A stretch of DNA of 64,000 bases from Odobenus rosmarus divergens (GCF_000321225.1 NW_004450465.1:2566215-2630214), one strand, 5' to 3'; numbered from the stretch's first letter, positions 20,800 through 33,829 are shown. The notes: a model not told the origin generated them from the letters alone. A program made the numbers and translations.

Positions 20800-21390
20800 T
20801 CTCAAATTTTAATTCTAACTCTGATATTAGGCAAATTATCCCAAATAACCCAGTTTTGTATTTTTAAAATACTATCTAGCTCATAGAACTCATGTATTTT
20901 GCAATGAAAAAACAATAATTAAAAAAAAATCCCCAAATGCCACTTGAGAATTTAAAAATGCTTTCCTTTTTTAATTTCTCTCCTCTACCAAAAAATAAAG
21001 ATTACCAGTTAACTTTTCACAGATTTTTTGAAACTTTCTACGTTACTAAAATTATAAACCAAGAAACATCCTTGGCTTTACTAAGAAATGAATATGCTCT
21101 AAGATACTACAAGATTGTATCAGTTTCATTGATAAATAAACTCTTTGAAAATGATTGGCCCAATTCACGGAGAATTTATGGAAAGAGCAAAAATATGCTG
21201 TGCAAGTCCTAATAGTCAATACATCACCACATGAAACAAAAGCCCAGGCTATAATACAGCTACTTACACCCAAGTTATGCCAGAAATTGTATATGTACTA
21301 CAATATCAGTAATTATTGCTTATTATATGTTCCAGAAAAAAATTACTAATATTCTTAAGGCTTTAATTGGTTTAAAAGAAATGATTAAAA
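20800..21390. other. Intergenic DNA, nothing recognised
   Basis: AT-rich. The 91-codon open frame near 20937-21212 has no recognisable motif or coding bias by eye and is left uncalled. Confidence 0.5.
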
Positions 21391-21407
21391 AATACTTCAC
21401 ACATCTT

Positions 21408-21618
21408 AGACTCTTAACAATAGAGAACAAACTGAAGGTTGATGGAAGGGGATGAGCTAGATGGGTGATGGGTATTAAAGAGGGCACTTGTGAAGAGCAC
21501 TGGGTGTTGTATGTAAGTGATGGATCACTGAATGCTATTCCAGAAACTAATATTGTACTGTATGTTAACTAAGTAAAATTTAAATAAAAACCAAAATAAC
21601 AAAACAAAACAAAAAAAC
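21408..21618 (+). mobile_element. 5'-truncated carnivore L1, 3' UTR
   Basis: GACTCTTAACAATAGAGAACAAACTGAAGGTTGATGGAAGG, GGGTGATGGGTATTAAAGAGGGCAC, GAGCACTGGGTGTTGTATGTAAG and CTATTCCAGAAACTAATATTGTACTGTATGTTAACTAA match the carnivore L1 3' UTR, ending in an A-rich tail. Flanks TACTTCACACATCTT and ACCTTACACATCTT form an imperfect TSD. Confidence 0.88.
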
Positions 21619-21839
21619 ACCTTACACATCTTCAATTCTGCTTTGGTTAAATGCCAAAGAAAAAGTGATACAATCACTATATACGTATACTATTGTGGGA
21701 GAACAGCCTGAATCCCATGTCTACATTTTTAATTTGGTTCTACCACAAACTAGTAATGTGACCACTTTAAATGAATCTTTGTGGCTAAACTGTTTTCAAC
21801 TTAAAGAAGATAACCGAAGTGATTTCTCATCCTTTACTT

Positions 21840-22055
21840 AAAGACAGGATGAGACTGTGGCCAAAGCATGGATTTAGGAGGCAGATCCGGGCTCCTATCC
21901 TTACAGTATACTAATTCCTACTAGTTTGTATCTTTGAGACAATTACTTCCCAAAACGAAAGCTCATTCGTTTTTTTCAGTGAAAAGTAAACGAGATAAAG
22001 CATGTAAAGTCCCAGGTAGGTGCTGAATAAAAGTTAATATCGTTCCGTCAAATCT
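21840..22055 (+). mobile_element. MIR SINE
   Basis: GCATGGATTTAGGAGGCAGATCCGGGCTC, then ATAAAGCATGTAAAGTCCCAGGTAGGTGCTGAATAAAAGTTAAT, fits MIR with a diverged centre. Confidence 0.65.
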
Positions 22056-22349
22056 ACATTTCCCTTGTTCCTTGTAGAACCTTGACTTTTTCTTTGGACT
22101 GAATTCAGCCAGTAACCAAAAATCTGGGCACATGGATATTTTTTATTTATTTTAAACATTAAAAGTCACAAAAATCAAATGACATTTAATGTAATTACAC
22201 ATGTAATGAGTAACCTTCATTGAAAATAATACATTTGCATGAAACCAGAGTTGTCCTGGTAAACCCAAGATGTACACTTTTCCTCTTACTGTAGACAGCC
22301 AGCTTCTCAGGAGTCTAAAATATTTCGGGTGTTAAGTTTTAACTGCTGA

Positions 22350-22568
22350 GGGGCGCCTGGGTGGCTCAGATGGTTAAGCGTCTGCCTTCGGCTCAGGTCA
22401 CGATCCCAGGGTCTCGAGATCGAGCCCCACATCGGGCTCCTGCCTCAGCGGGGAGCCTGCTTCTCCCTCTCCCTCTGCCTCTCTCCCTGCTCATGCTTTC
22501 TCTTCTCTCTCTGTATCTCTGTGTCTCAAATGAATAAATAAAATCCTTAAAAAAAACTTAAAAAAAAA
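22350..22568 (+). mobile_element. Carnivore SINE with ~12-bp TSD
   Basis: Plus copy, near consensus (GGGGCGCCTGGGTGGCTCAGATGGTTAAGCGTCTGCCTTCGG). TSD AGTTTTAACTGCT (22335-22347) versus AGTTTAACTGCT (22569-22580). Confidence 0.95.
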
Positions 22569-22584
22569 AGTTTAACTGCTTATT

Positions 22585-23490
22585 CTATGTATCGTATTTG
22601 AGCACATCCCACTTGCCCCCCCCATCCCCCCAGCCCTGATCTACGCACCTGAGGGACGAGAACTAAGCATTTCTATTAGCTGTTGTTAGTTTTGGGAAAT
22701 CCATGAAGAGGGTCAGATGAGTGGTTGTATTTCTGGAAGGAGACACAGTAACAGAGCCTTGGTGTTATTATAGAATTATCTAATTAGTAATAAGGAGGAA
22801 AGCTGTGAAGCCACTTACCTGAGCGGGAAGCCTCGGATTAAACCATTCCTCCTAGCGAGTTCCTATTTGGGAAAGAGGATATCAACTTCAAATTCTCACC
22901 TCAGCTTCACTTATTTTATTGCACAAGTTTGTTGATTGTAACTTATTCTATTGATTTCATCGGTGATAGTGAAGTTCTCTTATTCAGTCTGGGACTAAAT
23001 AAGTTATATTTGTAAAGAAAATCCTCCCCCCACCGCTCCAGAAAAATGGAAGCGTCCACTGGCCGGCCGTGTGGTCCACGCTCAGCTCCGCTAGTGGCTC
23101 CGCATGTACCTCGCTGGCTATATATTTGGCTGTGTGGGTGGTTGTGTGTGTATAATGGGGAGGAGAGCAAGGGGCTGTAAATTATAGCACAGAGAAGACA
23201 ATTTTCTTATTTAAAGTGTTAACTGTAATAGAGATTTTTAAAAAATATAAGTAATGAAAAAAAGAAGGAAAATATTTTTTAAAGAATTGCATTGACATTA
23301 TGATACTTAAACTACAAATGAGCCAGTTTTATTTTTACTTTTTACATAATTGACAATGATATAAATTAAGTGGGTTTCTTTGAATACTTTTCTAAATATA
23401 AAGCATTAAATCCGGAGTTTAAAGTTTGTGAAAAATAAAATGTGACCTATTTTTTCAAATGAGAATAGCTTTATATTTTCCTGACTTTAA
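22585..23490. other. Intergenic DNA, nothing recognised
   Basis: Includes a locally more GC-rich patch (23020-23170) with several CpGs in an otherwise AT-rich area. No gene found. Confidence 0.5.
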
Positions 23491-23494
23491 TTTT

Positions 23495-24420
23495 AATACA
23501 TGGTCATTGTTTTAAAAAGCAAAACAATGCACAAAGGCATAAGAGAAGAAAGTAAAATCATCTGAAATCTCACCATTCCGATAAGCACTACTAAAATTTA
23601 ATTAAACAATTTTCTAGTCATCTTATGATGTACACACGCACACAGACACACATATATAAACATTTACTATAATCTTATGTAACTGGACATTATGCACACT
23701 GCCTTGTACACTGCTTTCTAATGAAATACTCTGTTGTATACATCTTCTTATGTCATTATTTTATGACTGGGTGGTATGATTGAACCGTAAGTTGTTTACT
23801 CAACTTCTGTTGAAGGACAAATAAATTGTTTTCAGTATTTTATATAGTATATAATAACACTATAGAAAATATCCTTATATATAATCTTTGGGTACTTTTT
23901 GGGTTATCTCCTTAGAATAAACTTCTAGAAGTGGAATTGCTGGAGCAAAAAAAATTATATCCATTTAAAAATTTGGTCAAAAAAATATCAATTTACAATT
24001 CCAAACAGTACAGGAGAATGTCTATTTCTCAACACTTTCAACGTCAGCAAGTATTATAAGCCCTTTTAAACTTTGATAATCCAGAATGTTTTTATTTGCT
24101 TTTTTATATTTTTATTATTAAACTGAATATCCTTTCTTATGTTTATTGTTCATTTGCATTTTATCTCCTGACATTTTTCACATCATTTATATATTATTCT
24201 ATTGTGGCAGCCATCTATCTCAATTATTTCTAAGAACTTCATATATTAATATTAACCTCTTGTTTGTATTAACAAATATAAACATGTTTTTCTGAGTTAT
24301 TTACCTTGTAATTTGCCTACATGTATTTTAGACATATATTTATTTAAAGTTATCAAATCTATATTTTTATTACCCTTACTACTTGATTATAGAATTTTAA
24401 AGTATAATAATACAAAAAAT
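23495..24420 (-). mobile_element. Old L1 3'-region relic
   Basis: TACATGGTCATTGTTTTAAAAAGCAAAACA, CTGAAATCTCACCATTCC, TATTTTATGACTGGGTGGTATGATTGAACCGTAAG and AATAAACTTCTAGAAGTGGAATTGCTGGAGCAAA are inverse motifs of old L1 3' ends. Confidence 0.65.
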
Positions 24421-24472
24421 TATAAAGTAGATACTCTTCCTCAGGTTGTCCTCAGTTTGTCCACCAATTTTT

Positions 24473-24664
24473 TTTTTTTAAAGATTTTATTTATTTATTT
24501 GAGAGAGAGAATGAGAGATAGAGAGCACGAGAGGGAAGAGGGTCAGAGGAAGAAGCAGACTCCCTGCTGAGCAGGGAGCCCGATGCGGGACTTGATCCCG
24601 GGACTCCAGGATCATGACCTGAGCCGAAGGCAGTCGCTTAACCAACTGAACCACCCAGGCGCCC
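24473..24664 (-). mobile_element. Carnivore SINE with 15-bp TSD
   Basis: Minus copy ending CCACCCAGGCGCCC. Exact TSD TGTCCACCAATTTTT at 24458-24472 and 24665-24679. Confidence 0.97.
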
Positions 24665-25039
24665 TGTCCACCAATTTTTGAGGTATGTCAGGGTGATTCA
24701 TTTGCTTGTCTTATCCTCTGCCCTCCCAAAAGTAATTTTACAAAAGTCTACCCATAAAAATTTCATTACAGTGTCACAACCTAACAATAGTGTAACCAGA
24801 AAGTAACCCTAATCTAGGGATAGCTCACATACAATAAGAGACAATTCATTTTCAGATTACTCCATCTTTCCCAGATACCCACAACATTCACACAGACTCC
24901 AGTCTGCCCAAGGAAAGCCTCCCACTGTGAAGCCCCAGCCCCAGAAAAGCACACCAAAATCTAGACCCTGTCAACCTTTTACATCCTGATAAACATCATG
25001 AAGTCTGTGCCTCATTATCTCAGGATGTTAATAGTCACT

Positions 25040-25395
25040 ATCAACTGCTGCTATTTTAGATAATACCTCCATGAACATTGTTTTATGAAAAGCTTTTTTC
25101 TTCTTTTAAGATGTCCTTGAAAAAAATTACAGAAGTAGGATTATTGGATCAAAGGACATAAACATTTATAGAGCTCTAGTTACCTAGTATTATATTTTTA
25201 TCAAATGGAGAATACCACTAAAATTGTTTGTGTTTTTGTTCCTTCTCAACTTTAATAGTTTTGAGTGTTATTAACAACTATTTTTGTTAGTTTACTAAGC
25301 ATAAGAGAAGTACACAGTGGTTTTAATTCATATTTCTTTGATTTTTCCACATGCCTTAGGTTTCCATTTTCTTTTGTATGTATTTTGTATTACTT
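25040..25395 (-). mobile_element. Old L1 3'-region relic
   Basis: Further inverse L1-like sequence (ACAGAAGTAGGATTATTGGATCAAAGGACATAAACATTTATA and a later TTCTTTGATTTTTCCACATGCC-like block). It may be a continuation of the 23.5-24.4 kb element. Confidence 0.5.
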
Positions 25396-25399
25396 TCTA

Positions 25400-25590
25400 T
25401 TTATTTATTTATTTATTTATTTTTGAAGATTTTATTTATTTATTTGAGAGAGAGTAGGAGAGAGCAGAGAGGGAGAGGGAGAGGGAGAGGCAGACTTGCT
25501 GCTGAGCAGGGAGGGAGCCCAACGTGGGACCCTGGGATCCTGACCTGAGCCGAAGGCAGACGCTTAACGACTGAGCCACCCAGGCGCCCC
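25400..25590 (-). mobile_element. Carnivore SINE
   Basis: Minus copy; TTTATTTATT tail expanded to a short (ATTT)n run, head complement GAGCCACCCAGGCGCCCC. Confidence 0.93.
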
Positions 25591-25850
25591 AAGAAATTGA
25601 AATTTAAAGCAGTACACAGTAGTTGTCTTTTCTTTTTATAGGAATAACAACAATAAAGGTTTAATCTCAATAAATTGATACATTTACCTAGGTTGACAAA
25701 TGGACCTAATCATTTGTTCATTTAATTTATGAGCTACTGTACTCTTTAGGGGATGTTAGCCTGTCTATGCTGTGCACAAATCAACCACAGCAATACATTT
25801 TGCCTGAATTAATATATTTTTCCTTCAGAATACTAGCTACGTTTATTTTA

Positions 25851-25966
25851 TTTCATTTTATTTACTTATTTTTCTAAGTAATCTCTACACCCACTGTGGG
25901 GCTTGAACTCACAACTCAGAGATCGAGAGTCGCATGCTCTACAGACTGAGCCAGTCAGGCAACCCT
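25851..25966 (-). mobile_element. Old short tRNA-Lys SINE
   Basis: TAAGTAATCTCTACACCCACTGTGGGGCTTGAACTCACAAC and GAGTCGCATGCTCTACAGACTGAGCCAGTCAGG: minus copy of the tract-less SINE type. Confidence 0.9.
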
Positions 25967-26494
25967 AGGCTAGAAGCCGCACTTAAAAACACACATTTTG
26001 ATGGGCATGTGGCATCCTCCAAGAAGAGCAGTTAAATGATTCAATATGAGAAGTGTCAGTGAGACTGATTTTCTGGTCATTGACAGTTAGGTGTTAGATT
26101 TTCAGTACAACATGTATGTGTAAAAACAGATTCAGCTGATAAGTGATAGAGAAGAAGGGGCCAAGGGGCAGCGAGCTGAGCAGAGCGCAGGGAGACCGCC
26201 TCTTGGAAAAGACAGACAGGTTGAAGACAAACTCCATCCACTTTGCAGTTCGCCTTTGGACTAGCCTGGGACCAACAGGCATAATGATGAGCATCATTTC
26301 TCTATACTGTTATGAAATATTTTTATTCTTTTACCTTTCAATTGCTTTAGTTATATGCAAATGAAAGTTTATTCTAATTTTTTTGTAGTTTAAAGTAGAA
26401 TAAGTCTATAGTAGACATCATCTTGAGAATATATAGATATTTAAATATTAATATATTATGCCTATAATTAAAAAAATATTTTCAAAGTATTTCT

Positions 26495-27700
26495 CATAGT
26501 TATTCATTCAGTTAGCAAATACTTCCTGAACACTTAAATATTTACTGAGGAACCATTTTAAATGCTAAGGATGCAGTGGCAAACAAGAAAATTTATATTC
26601 TAGTAATTTATAAATTACTAGATGAATAAATTATAAATTTATAAATTACTAGAATATAAATTACTAGAATATTACTAAATTACTAGTAATTTATAAATTA
26701 CTAGAATATAATTATAAATTTATATTCAATAAATAAAAGAACAAATAAATATTGAATATACAAGTGTGATAAGTATTGTGAAGAAAAATAAAGAGGATGG
26801 AGAATGATGGCAGATGATCAGGGCAAGGCCTGTCTGTGGAGATAGCACTGGAGGAGAGATGTGAATGAAATGAGAGGTGAGCCATGTGAGTGTGTGGGGA
26901 ATAGTTTTCCAAGCAGAGGAGAATAAGAGTAAAAATGAGTAAGACGTACAAGATGAGTAAGAGCGTGACATGTTCCAGGAACACCAAGAAGGCTCTTTTG
27001 TTTCTGGAAGAGTAGAGTTTCTGAAAGAATGAACCAAATGACAAATCCCTGTTCTCCTGGAACTTACATCATACCAGAGAGACAAAATGAATAAACCATC
27101 ACATAAATATATGTTGGGTGGTGATAAGTGCTATGAAGGAAATAGCAGATCAGAAGGGGGAGGAGAAAGAAACAAGTGCTGTTTTAGATGGGGGGGGAGA
27201 AAAGGCTCCTGAGAGGAGATAACATTTGAACAGAACCTTCGATGAAGAAGGGGAGTGAGCCACACAGATATCCAAGGAAAAGTGACAGGCTGGAGAAGAG
27301 TGAGGGCAAAAGCCCTGAGATGCTTAGAGAAAAGCAAAGAGTGTGGAGGAAAGTTTGCAAGAAGAAAAAATGGTAGGAGGTGAGGTTGGATTCGTAGCCA
27401 GAGGCAGAATTGTTTGGAGTTTGGAGGTCTTCAGATTCATCCTCAGTGAGATGGGGTGCCAATGGATGGTTATGAGCAGAGGCGTAAGATGGTATGGTTT
27501 ACACTGTAGAAGGATCACTCTGTCTGCTTTGTTTGGGCGACAAGGGTGGAAGCAGGGAGAACAATTAGGAAGTTATTGGGTAATCTAGGTGAGAGGCGAA
27601 GGTGTTTGGATTAGTGGGGGTAGTGGAAAGGGGTCAGAGTCTGGATATATTTCGAAGGTAGAGCTGACAGGATCGAAGAATGATTAGCCGTGGGGTATAA
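26495..27700 (-). mobile_element. L2 LINE 3' part, inverted
   Basis: ATTCATTCAGTTAGCAAATACTTCCTGAACAC; CCCTGTTCTCCTGGAACTTACAT; AACATTTGAACAGAACCTTCGATGAAG; GAGCCACACAGATATCCAAGGAAAAG; TCAGTGAGATGGGGTGCCAATGGATGG; GAAGGATCACTCTGTCTGCTTTG; TCTGGATATATTTCGAAGGTAGAGCTGACAGG. Together these read as the inverse of a long L2 3' region. It contains an inserted AT-rich palindromic expansion (26590-26740). Confidence 0.8.
26600..26704. repeat. Duplicated perfect 22-bp palindrome in an AT-rich expansion
   Basis: CTAGTAATTTATAAATTACT plus AG reads identically on both strands, at 26600-26621 and again at 26683-26704. Partial copies (ATTTATAAATTACTAG, AAATTACTAG) lie between. It sits where the L2 has ATTCTAGT-type sequence, so it grew locally from the element. 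Confidence 0.95.
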
Positions 27701-27709
27701 GAAAATAAG

Positions 27710-29500
27710 TACTAGCTGGACTGCACTTGCAAAAATCCAGGCGGAACTATGTATTTACAAATGTAATTCAATTTGAAAGGCTTACATTTTAATTATTCAA
27801 AGATACTGTTAATCATACAAATACGGATTTGATCAGTACATTCAACTAAATTCCTTTGAATGTGAAGGTTTGATTGAAATGTGAGAAATAATTCTCTTGT
27901 TTTGCCTTTTATTTAGCATCTGGCCCATATAAATAACACTCATAATTCAACCACTTGGCAACAAATTCACCAAATACTTGCTTGTTAAGCTTGGCGCTAT
28001 ACCAAGATTTGAGGACACATGATCAATAAGGTACTGATCTGAAATCATATTTAATCTTCAAAATTACTATTTTTAGGTAGGTACTCTGACATTAATATCC
28101 GTGCTAGTGTCTGTGACATAATATTATATAATATCACAGTGTACTTTTAAAAATAAAAATGTTCCCTATTATAATGTTGATTTTGGGAAATCAACTTAGT
28201 GGATGTTATGGCCTTTATTTGTAAATTGTTTTAATTTTCTTGGGATGGAGTTTGATTTAAAATCCATGTAAGGTAATAATGAACCATATGACAGAGGAGT
28301 TTTTGTGAACATTTGATTCAATTTAATGATGCTTGATTTAGGTTTTTTCTTCAGTGACCAGAGGAAAACTATTTGAAGAATCCATTACTATATAACTTTT
28401 ATCATTACTACCAAGCCAAAATTGTTATCTGATTATTTTGGAAACATTCTTAATTCATCTAGTGAGTGTTGCGTTACCTTTTTGGGCTATATCTCTTTAT
28501 GACCATACTACAGTATTTTTAAAGAAATATTTCCTCACTTTCATTCTTTTTATAGTGTCTAGAATATCATTACTGGCTCTCTTTTTCTAAGAATTGTATA
28601 ACACCTAAGTGATGCTTCCGTTAGTGCCACTTAGTTAATTGTTATGAGAAACTCAGGTCCAATTTTAGCTTATTTTACCAAATTACAGTGATAAGTCAAC
28701 CTACATTTTTAATGAACTGATTTAAAAAAACAAACTGTCTTTTATTCTTGCCATTGGTCTGTACTAATCAATGAAGAATTGTTTTCTGATACTGATTCAG
28801 GGAGAAAAAGATGGATTTAGGCTTATAATGTATGCCTGTCATGCTTCTGATTATTTTGTGCATTGTCTTTATATATATTTTAGGGCCAATTAATATGGGG
28901 GAGGTGTTCAAATCATTAACTTTTTCATTAGGACTTGTGCAATTCTTTCTATTTTAAGCATAATAATTTATCTGGAATTATTTTGCTATCCTGATAAAAT
29001 TCCTATAAATCCTTGCCTATCCAACATCCATCCTTCAACAACTCTGAATCTTCAAGAACAACTCTGAACCCATAACTAAACAAGAGGAACATTGCGGAGA
29101 AAAGTGTCAAACCAAAGCTCAAGCCTTCTGCATCATGATGATTGGGTTGACCACACCAACCAAACAACAAAGCAAAAACCACCAGTGCTCCGATTGATTA
29201 ATCCTGCCTATAAAAGCCATCATGTTAACTTTTGTTTGTTAAATTCATGAAGCAGGGGCTTAGTGAAAAGAGCTGGAAGAGAAAAGAACAGGATAAGAAG
29301 AGTGGAGAGTAAAGGCAGTAACTGCAGAAGTAGCAGAGGTTAGAAATCACAGAAATAATGAGAAGCAGCTATGAACATAGGTGGCAACAGAGAGCCCTTG
29401 AAGAGTGCACAGAGATAGATGTTCAACTCTGCAGCTCACCTGCTCTGGGGCTCTTGAAAGCACAGGACAGCTCCTCTATGAGACTATCTGCAAGAGAGAA
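27710..29500. other. Intergenic DNA, little recognised
   Basis: Mostly unassignable AT-rich sequence. 28990-29500 is less AT-rich, has a TATAAAAGCC motif at about 29210 and an LTR-like look, but no family could be named. Confidence 0.5.
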
Positions 29501-29524
29501 TTTCCACACAAGTATAACCTTTTT

Positions 29525-29730
29525 TTTTTTTTTTTTTAGAGAGAGAGGGGGAGAGCACGTGCACATTTGCAAGCTGAGGAGGGGGCAGATGGAGAGGGAG
29601 AGAGAGAATCCCAAGTAGGCTCCATGTTCAGCAGAGTCTGTCCTAGGGCTCTATCCCACGACCCCAAGATCATGACCTGAGCCGAAATCAAGAGCCAGAT
29701 GCTCAACAGACTGAGCCACCTAACCACCCA
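29525..29730 (-). mobile_element. Carnivore SINE (older type) with TSD
   Basis: Minus copy: long T run, AGAGAGAGAGGGGGAGAGC, GACCCCAAGATCATGACCTGAGCCGAAATCAAGAG, GACTGAGCCACC. Flanks GTATAACCTTTTT on both sides (from 29512 and from 29732). Confidence 0.93.
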
Positions 29731-29744
29731 TGTATAACCTTTTT

Positions 29745-30635
29745 AAAGGCATATGCTATATATCTGTAAAATATAGTAAATTTCTTACACAGAAGAGAAC
29801 CATACTTTTTTCTACTGTTCTTTGATGAGAAAAACTAAGTAATAAAGAGTTGAATATTTCATGAATAATCATTTATACCATGATTTTTGATGAAAGAAAG
29901 CACCTGTTAATGTCTTCCTTATTTGTAGAAACACTAACTCAAAAATACAACAATTTTCTCTCCTTTTGGCTAAATTTGTTGTGCATAGCAAAATGGCAGA
30001 CTTTTAAAATCTGAAGCACATATCTGCCTTAATATTTGTAGAGTGAGATAAGATATAAATAAAGTGATTCTAAATTAAATTTGTATTCTTTGCAATTAGC
30101 TTTAGAACCTGTGTAATTAGCTAGCCAAAATAAACTTTTCTGTAATTTAGCTTAATAACCTGGACTTCAGTGAATTCATATTTTTGTTTCCTTTTTACTG
30201 TGTGACATTGTCCTAAAATGTATTAATGTGAAGAAATTTGATTTGTGTATGATTCATTTTTCTTTAATCCACTAAAATGTCATCAACTTAATAGTTTTAC
30301 TTTCCTCCTGTGGAGCATTGAAAGGTAGATTCTATCAGAGATTTTCTATCAAAAATGACTCAATGTAAGCCAAAAAAATTAGTAGTCCATGAACTATGTT
30401 ATTTCTGTGCTATTTATGTAAATAATTTCATTAGAAGAGGGAAGCCTTACTGGGCCGTGCTCTCCTGATGAAAATATAGAAGTTCATGTGTTCACTGGAA
30501 AGGAAGTATTGTAACATGGCAAATGGCCAAGAAAGCCCACAGCTGGCTCACTTCTTCAGGATTATATAAGGATCTTGGGCATCTCATCTCAAACTCTCCT
30601 TTACTTCAACCCAACCCCATTCAAAATAATTCACC
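29745..30635. other. Intergenic DNA, nothing recognised
   Basis: AT-rich, no gene or named repeat. Confidence 0.5.
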
Positions 30636-30639
30636 TTAA

Positions 30640-30835
30640 GCCTGTGGCTCTCAATCTTTAATGGGGGTGCTTGTTTTTCGGTACATATTCCTGGGTCCCA
30701 CCTTTAGAGACTGCAGTTTCACCAGTTGTGGGTTGGGGCTGACGAGTCTGCATTTCTAACAAGCCTGCAGGTAATTCTGATGCAGGTGATCTGTGTATAC
30801 CCATTGAAAAATACCTGCATAAGGGCATCTAGCAT
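30640..30835 (+). mobile_element. MER5A-type hAT relic
   Basis: GTGGCTCTCAATCTTTAATGGGG, CTGGGTCCCACC, GGGTTGGGGCTGACGAGTCTGCATTTCTAACAAGCC, and GGTAATTCTGATGCAGGTGATC ending TTGAAAAATACCTGC follow the MER5-type consensus order. Confidence 0.75.
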
Positions 30836-31329
30836 CTTGATTTTAAAATCATACTAAAGATATAACTATCTAATATCCCCTCCTGAAAACACATTCTAAT
30901 GTTGATAGTGGGATTTGGGAGGAGATTGAGTGCTTTAAAAATTGGACATCACAATGGTAGGGGAAGGGTACTTAAAATGGGGACTTTTTGGGTACTTAAT
31001 TCTTTTTAATTTCATAAAGCTTCCTTTATAGGAATAAAATCTCAGAAATGAGAATAAGGGCACAACATAAGAGAGGAATAAGAATGGGTGATGACCACAT
31101 TTCTCTTTAAGAAGGGGTATCATTAAAAGGCTTTAGATAGCGCTTGAAGTTAAGTGGAACCGGCAAGATATCATCTTTTAATTTTCAGAATATCAGTTAA
31201 GAAGATTTTCTGCTTCAAGAAACAGATTACCCAAACATCAGTTACATAACCCTTAAAGATATTCGATCATCTAACCAAACAAGAATCTTACCAATGGAGG
31301 TTCCAGATATGGAGTTCAATGACCTAGGC

Positions 31330-31610
31330 TTACTCTTCTTTGCCATCCTCAGAATGTTGGCCTGTTGTTCCAGACTTATCATGTCATTGTCACATGATGG
31401 CTGCATCCTCAGACATTTGAGGGGGAAAGAAGAGATCATCTTACTTTGAGCAAAATTCTTCCCAAAAGACTTCCCCTCCTCTCATTGATCAGAACTAGCC
31501 AGAACTGGGTCACACCAAACATTAACAAAGGAGAATGAAATTTCACTCCTGTTTTATATCAATTATGGTTCATGCCCTGATCTGGAGGGAGAGTCTAACT
31601 TCTCTGAATA
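31330..31610. mobile_element. Unclassified ancient interspersed repeat
   Basis: CCAAAAGACTTCCCCTCCTCTCATTGATCAGAACTAGCCAGAACTGGGTCACA recalls a widespread mammalian repeat, but I cannot name the family or its ends. Confidence 0.35.
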
Positions 31611-31619
31611 TGCTGCTGC

Positions 31620-32480
31620 TAGAAAAAACTCAAGGTTCCTTAAATTGATATATAATATATTAAAAAATGGGGAAATAACAATAGATAGGCAACCAATCAT
31701 ATCTTCCTTGGTTTTGAAATTATTCTTTGAATTTAGTGGTTGCAGAATCCTAGAAATGCATTGAGAGTGGGCTCGAGTCAGAGGAAGAGGTTATGGCCAG
31801 AATTGTTTCTGGGGATGGTGGTAGGTGGCGTGGGAGTGGGTATGTGGCAGATGACCTGGAGAAAGAGTTGTCTTCTTTTTTTGGTATTTTGGTCAGTCAT
31901 GCCCTAGTTGAGGATACCTTTGTAAGAACTAAAAGTGTTTGTAAAGCTTGTGTTGCCACAAGGAATAATAAAATAAAAATGACTATAAGCTTATAACATT
32001 CTGTAAACTAATAACCTTTGGTTATTTCCAGAACTTATTTGCCTACTTGTAAGTTTGTTTATTGCAATAATCTAGTATTTTACCACCTTCCGTTTAAATA
32101 TAAAACAAAGTATTATTTCAGCTTCTTGCAACTCACATGAAAGACTATGGTAAATAGTACTGTATAGTGTTTGCTTTTATCTTCAACTCTGGAGATCACA
32201 CAAGATATTTAGACATGTTGGAAAACAATGTCAGCCATATATATAATGCTTTTGTTTATACTATGCTTTGCTTTGTTCCAAAAATACTTGAAGTGGCTTA
32301 AAAGAATGTGCCTAATACAAACAGGTAATGATAAGTGGAAATGTCAGCCTAACACCTAAGTAGGACAAAGTTACTGTTTTTAAATTATATATAATACAAA
32401 TGATAAGAATGAACTTAACATTTTCTGAGACTAATATTAGACTTTCAAGGATTATTATTTCAAAATTAAAATGGAAATTA
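31620..32480. other. Intergenic DNA, nothing recognised
   Basis: No gene; AT-rich with no confident repeat. Confidence 0.5.
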
Positions 32481-32485
32481 CTGTA

Positions 32486-32688
32486 GGAGCCCTGCATGGC
32501 TCAGTTGGTTATGCACTCAACTCTTGATTTCAGCTCAGGTCGTGATCTCGGGGCTGTGAGATGGAGCCCCGCATCAGGCTCCACACTCAGCTGGGAGTCT
32601 GCTTGGGATTCTTTCTCTCTCTCTCTCTCTCTCTCCCTCTGCCCCTCCCCGCCTTAAATAAATAAATAAATAAATAAATATTTAAAAA
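32486..32688 (+). mobile_element. Carnivore SINE (older type)
   Basis: Plus copy: GAGCCCTGCATGGCTCAGTTGGTTATGCACTCAACTCTTGATTTCAGCTCAGGTCGTGATC, a (TC)n tract and a long (AAAT)n tail. Short TSD-like AATTACTGTA/AATTATTGTA at the ends. Confidence 0.92.
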
Positions 32689-32699
32689 ATTATTGTAAC

Positions 32700-33829
32700 T
32701 GGGAAGTCTTTGCTTTCAACTTTGTTCTCACTAGAGTTGTTTCAAACAAAGGAATGTTTCTTTTGTAACAATTTCAGAACAATAAACTTGAACATTAATA
32801 TATGTGTCAATACACTTAATGGTATTTAAGTTTTTATTTTGGAAAGATTGAATTTCTATTTCAGAAGTAGAGTTCATATTTAATAACTATTGACATTTTA
32901 AACATTTAAAAGCTCTATTGATATGAATAATGAAGAAATAGGTATTGGTTCATATGACATTGTAATATCTTCACAGATATATGTTAGCATTTTATGAAGA
33001 AATTGAATTTCATTTAATTGGAAATTGCTGTTGCTTCAAAATAATCAGGGCAATGCAATGCTCTTCAACTTTAATAACTGTTTTAACAATATCATTCTTT
33101 CTTGAAATATGAAAGAAACAGACAACAGTGTGTAAGATTGTATTTTTACAATAAAGCCTTACCAACTGTGTCATAAGGACACAGTTTTCCAAACTGAGGA
33201 AAATGTTGCAATGAAAGAATATGTTATAAGAAAAAAACAAACAAACTAAAGACTTACCTTTAAAAAATAAATGCTGGAAAATGGCCCAATAATAGGGATT
33301 CACTTGAATTTTTTTTCCATTTAAACAATAGTAAAGATTTTAATCTCCTTTTCCTTCAAAAATGAAAAATATCCCATCTGTGTGAATGGCTTCAAAATTT
33401 TAACCTTAAGAATTTCAAAATAGTTAAAATATCAAATTCTTTCTTCATCGCAGATAATGGAAAACAAACTCAACCTAAATTATAGTGGTGGATTTTTTTT
33501 CCCCAACTTTATATATATGTGTGTATGATCTGAGAAACTTGTCATAATCATTTAAAATGATTTTGAAGAACTGAAAAGTGAATTAATTGAATAACTATCT
33601 GATGAATTATCATTCATTCAAGAGTTTTTTTAATTTTTTAGGCTAATGTTTGGCAAAACCGAATGCATAAATCAAATAGCATAAAAAGTTAATCTATAGA
33701 GGTTGGGTTTAAAAAAAGCATTCTAATCAAGTCTGGGCAGATGAAGATTAGATTAGGCAGTGACTGTTGAGAGTTAAATATTAATGAAAAATGCACTAAC
33801 GTGTACCACTTATTTGTTTTCTTCAAAAT

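Noticed and set aside
26712..27085. 110-119-codon overlapping minus-strand frames
   Set aside because: They are within the inverted L2 and are Ser/Leu/Phe-rich translations of repeat DNA.
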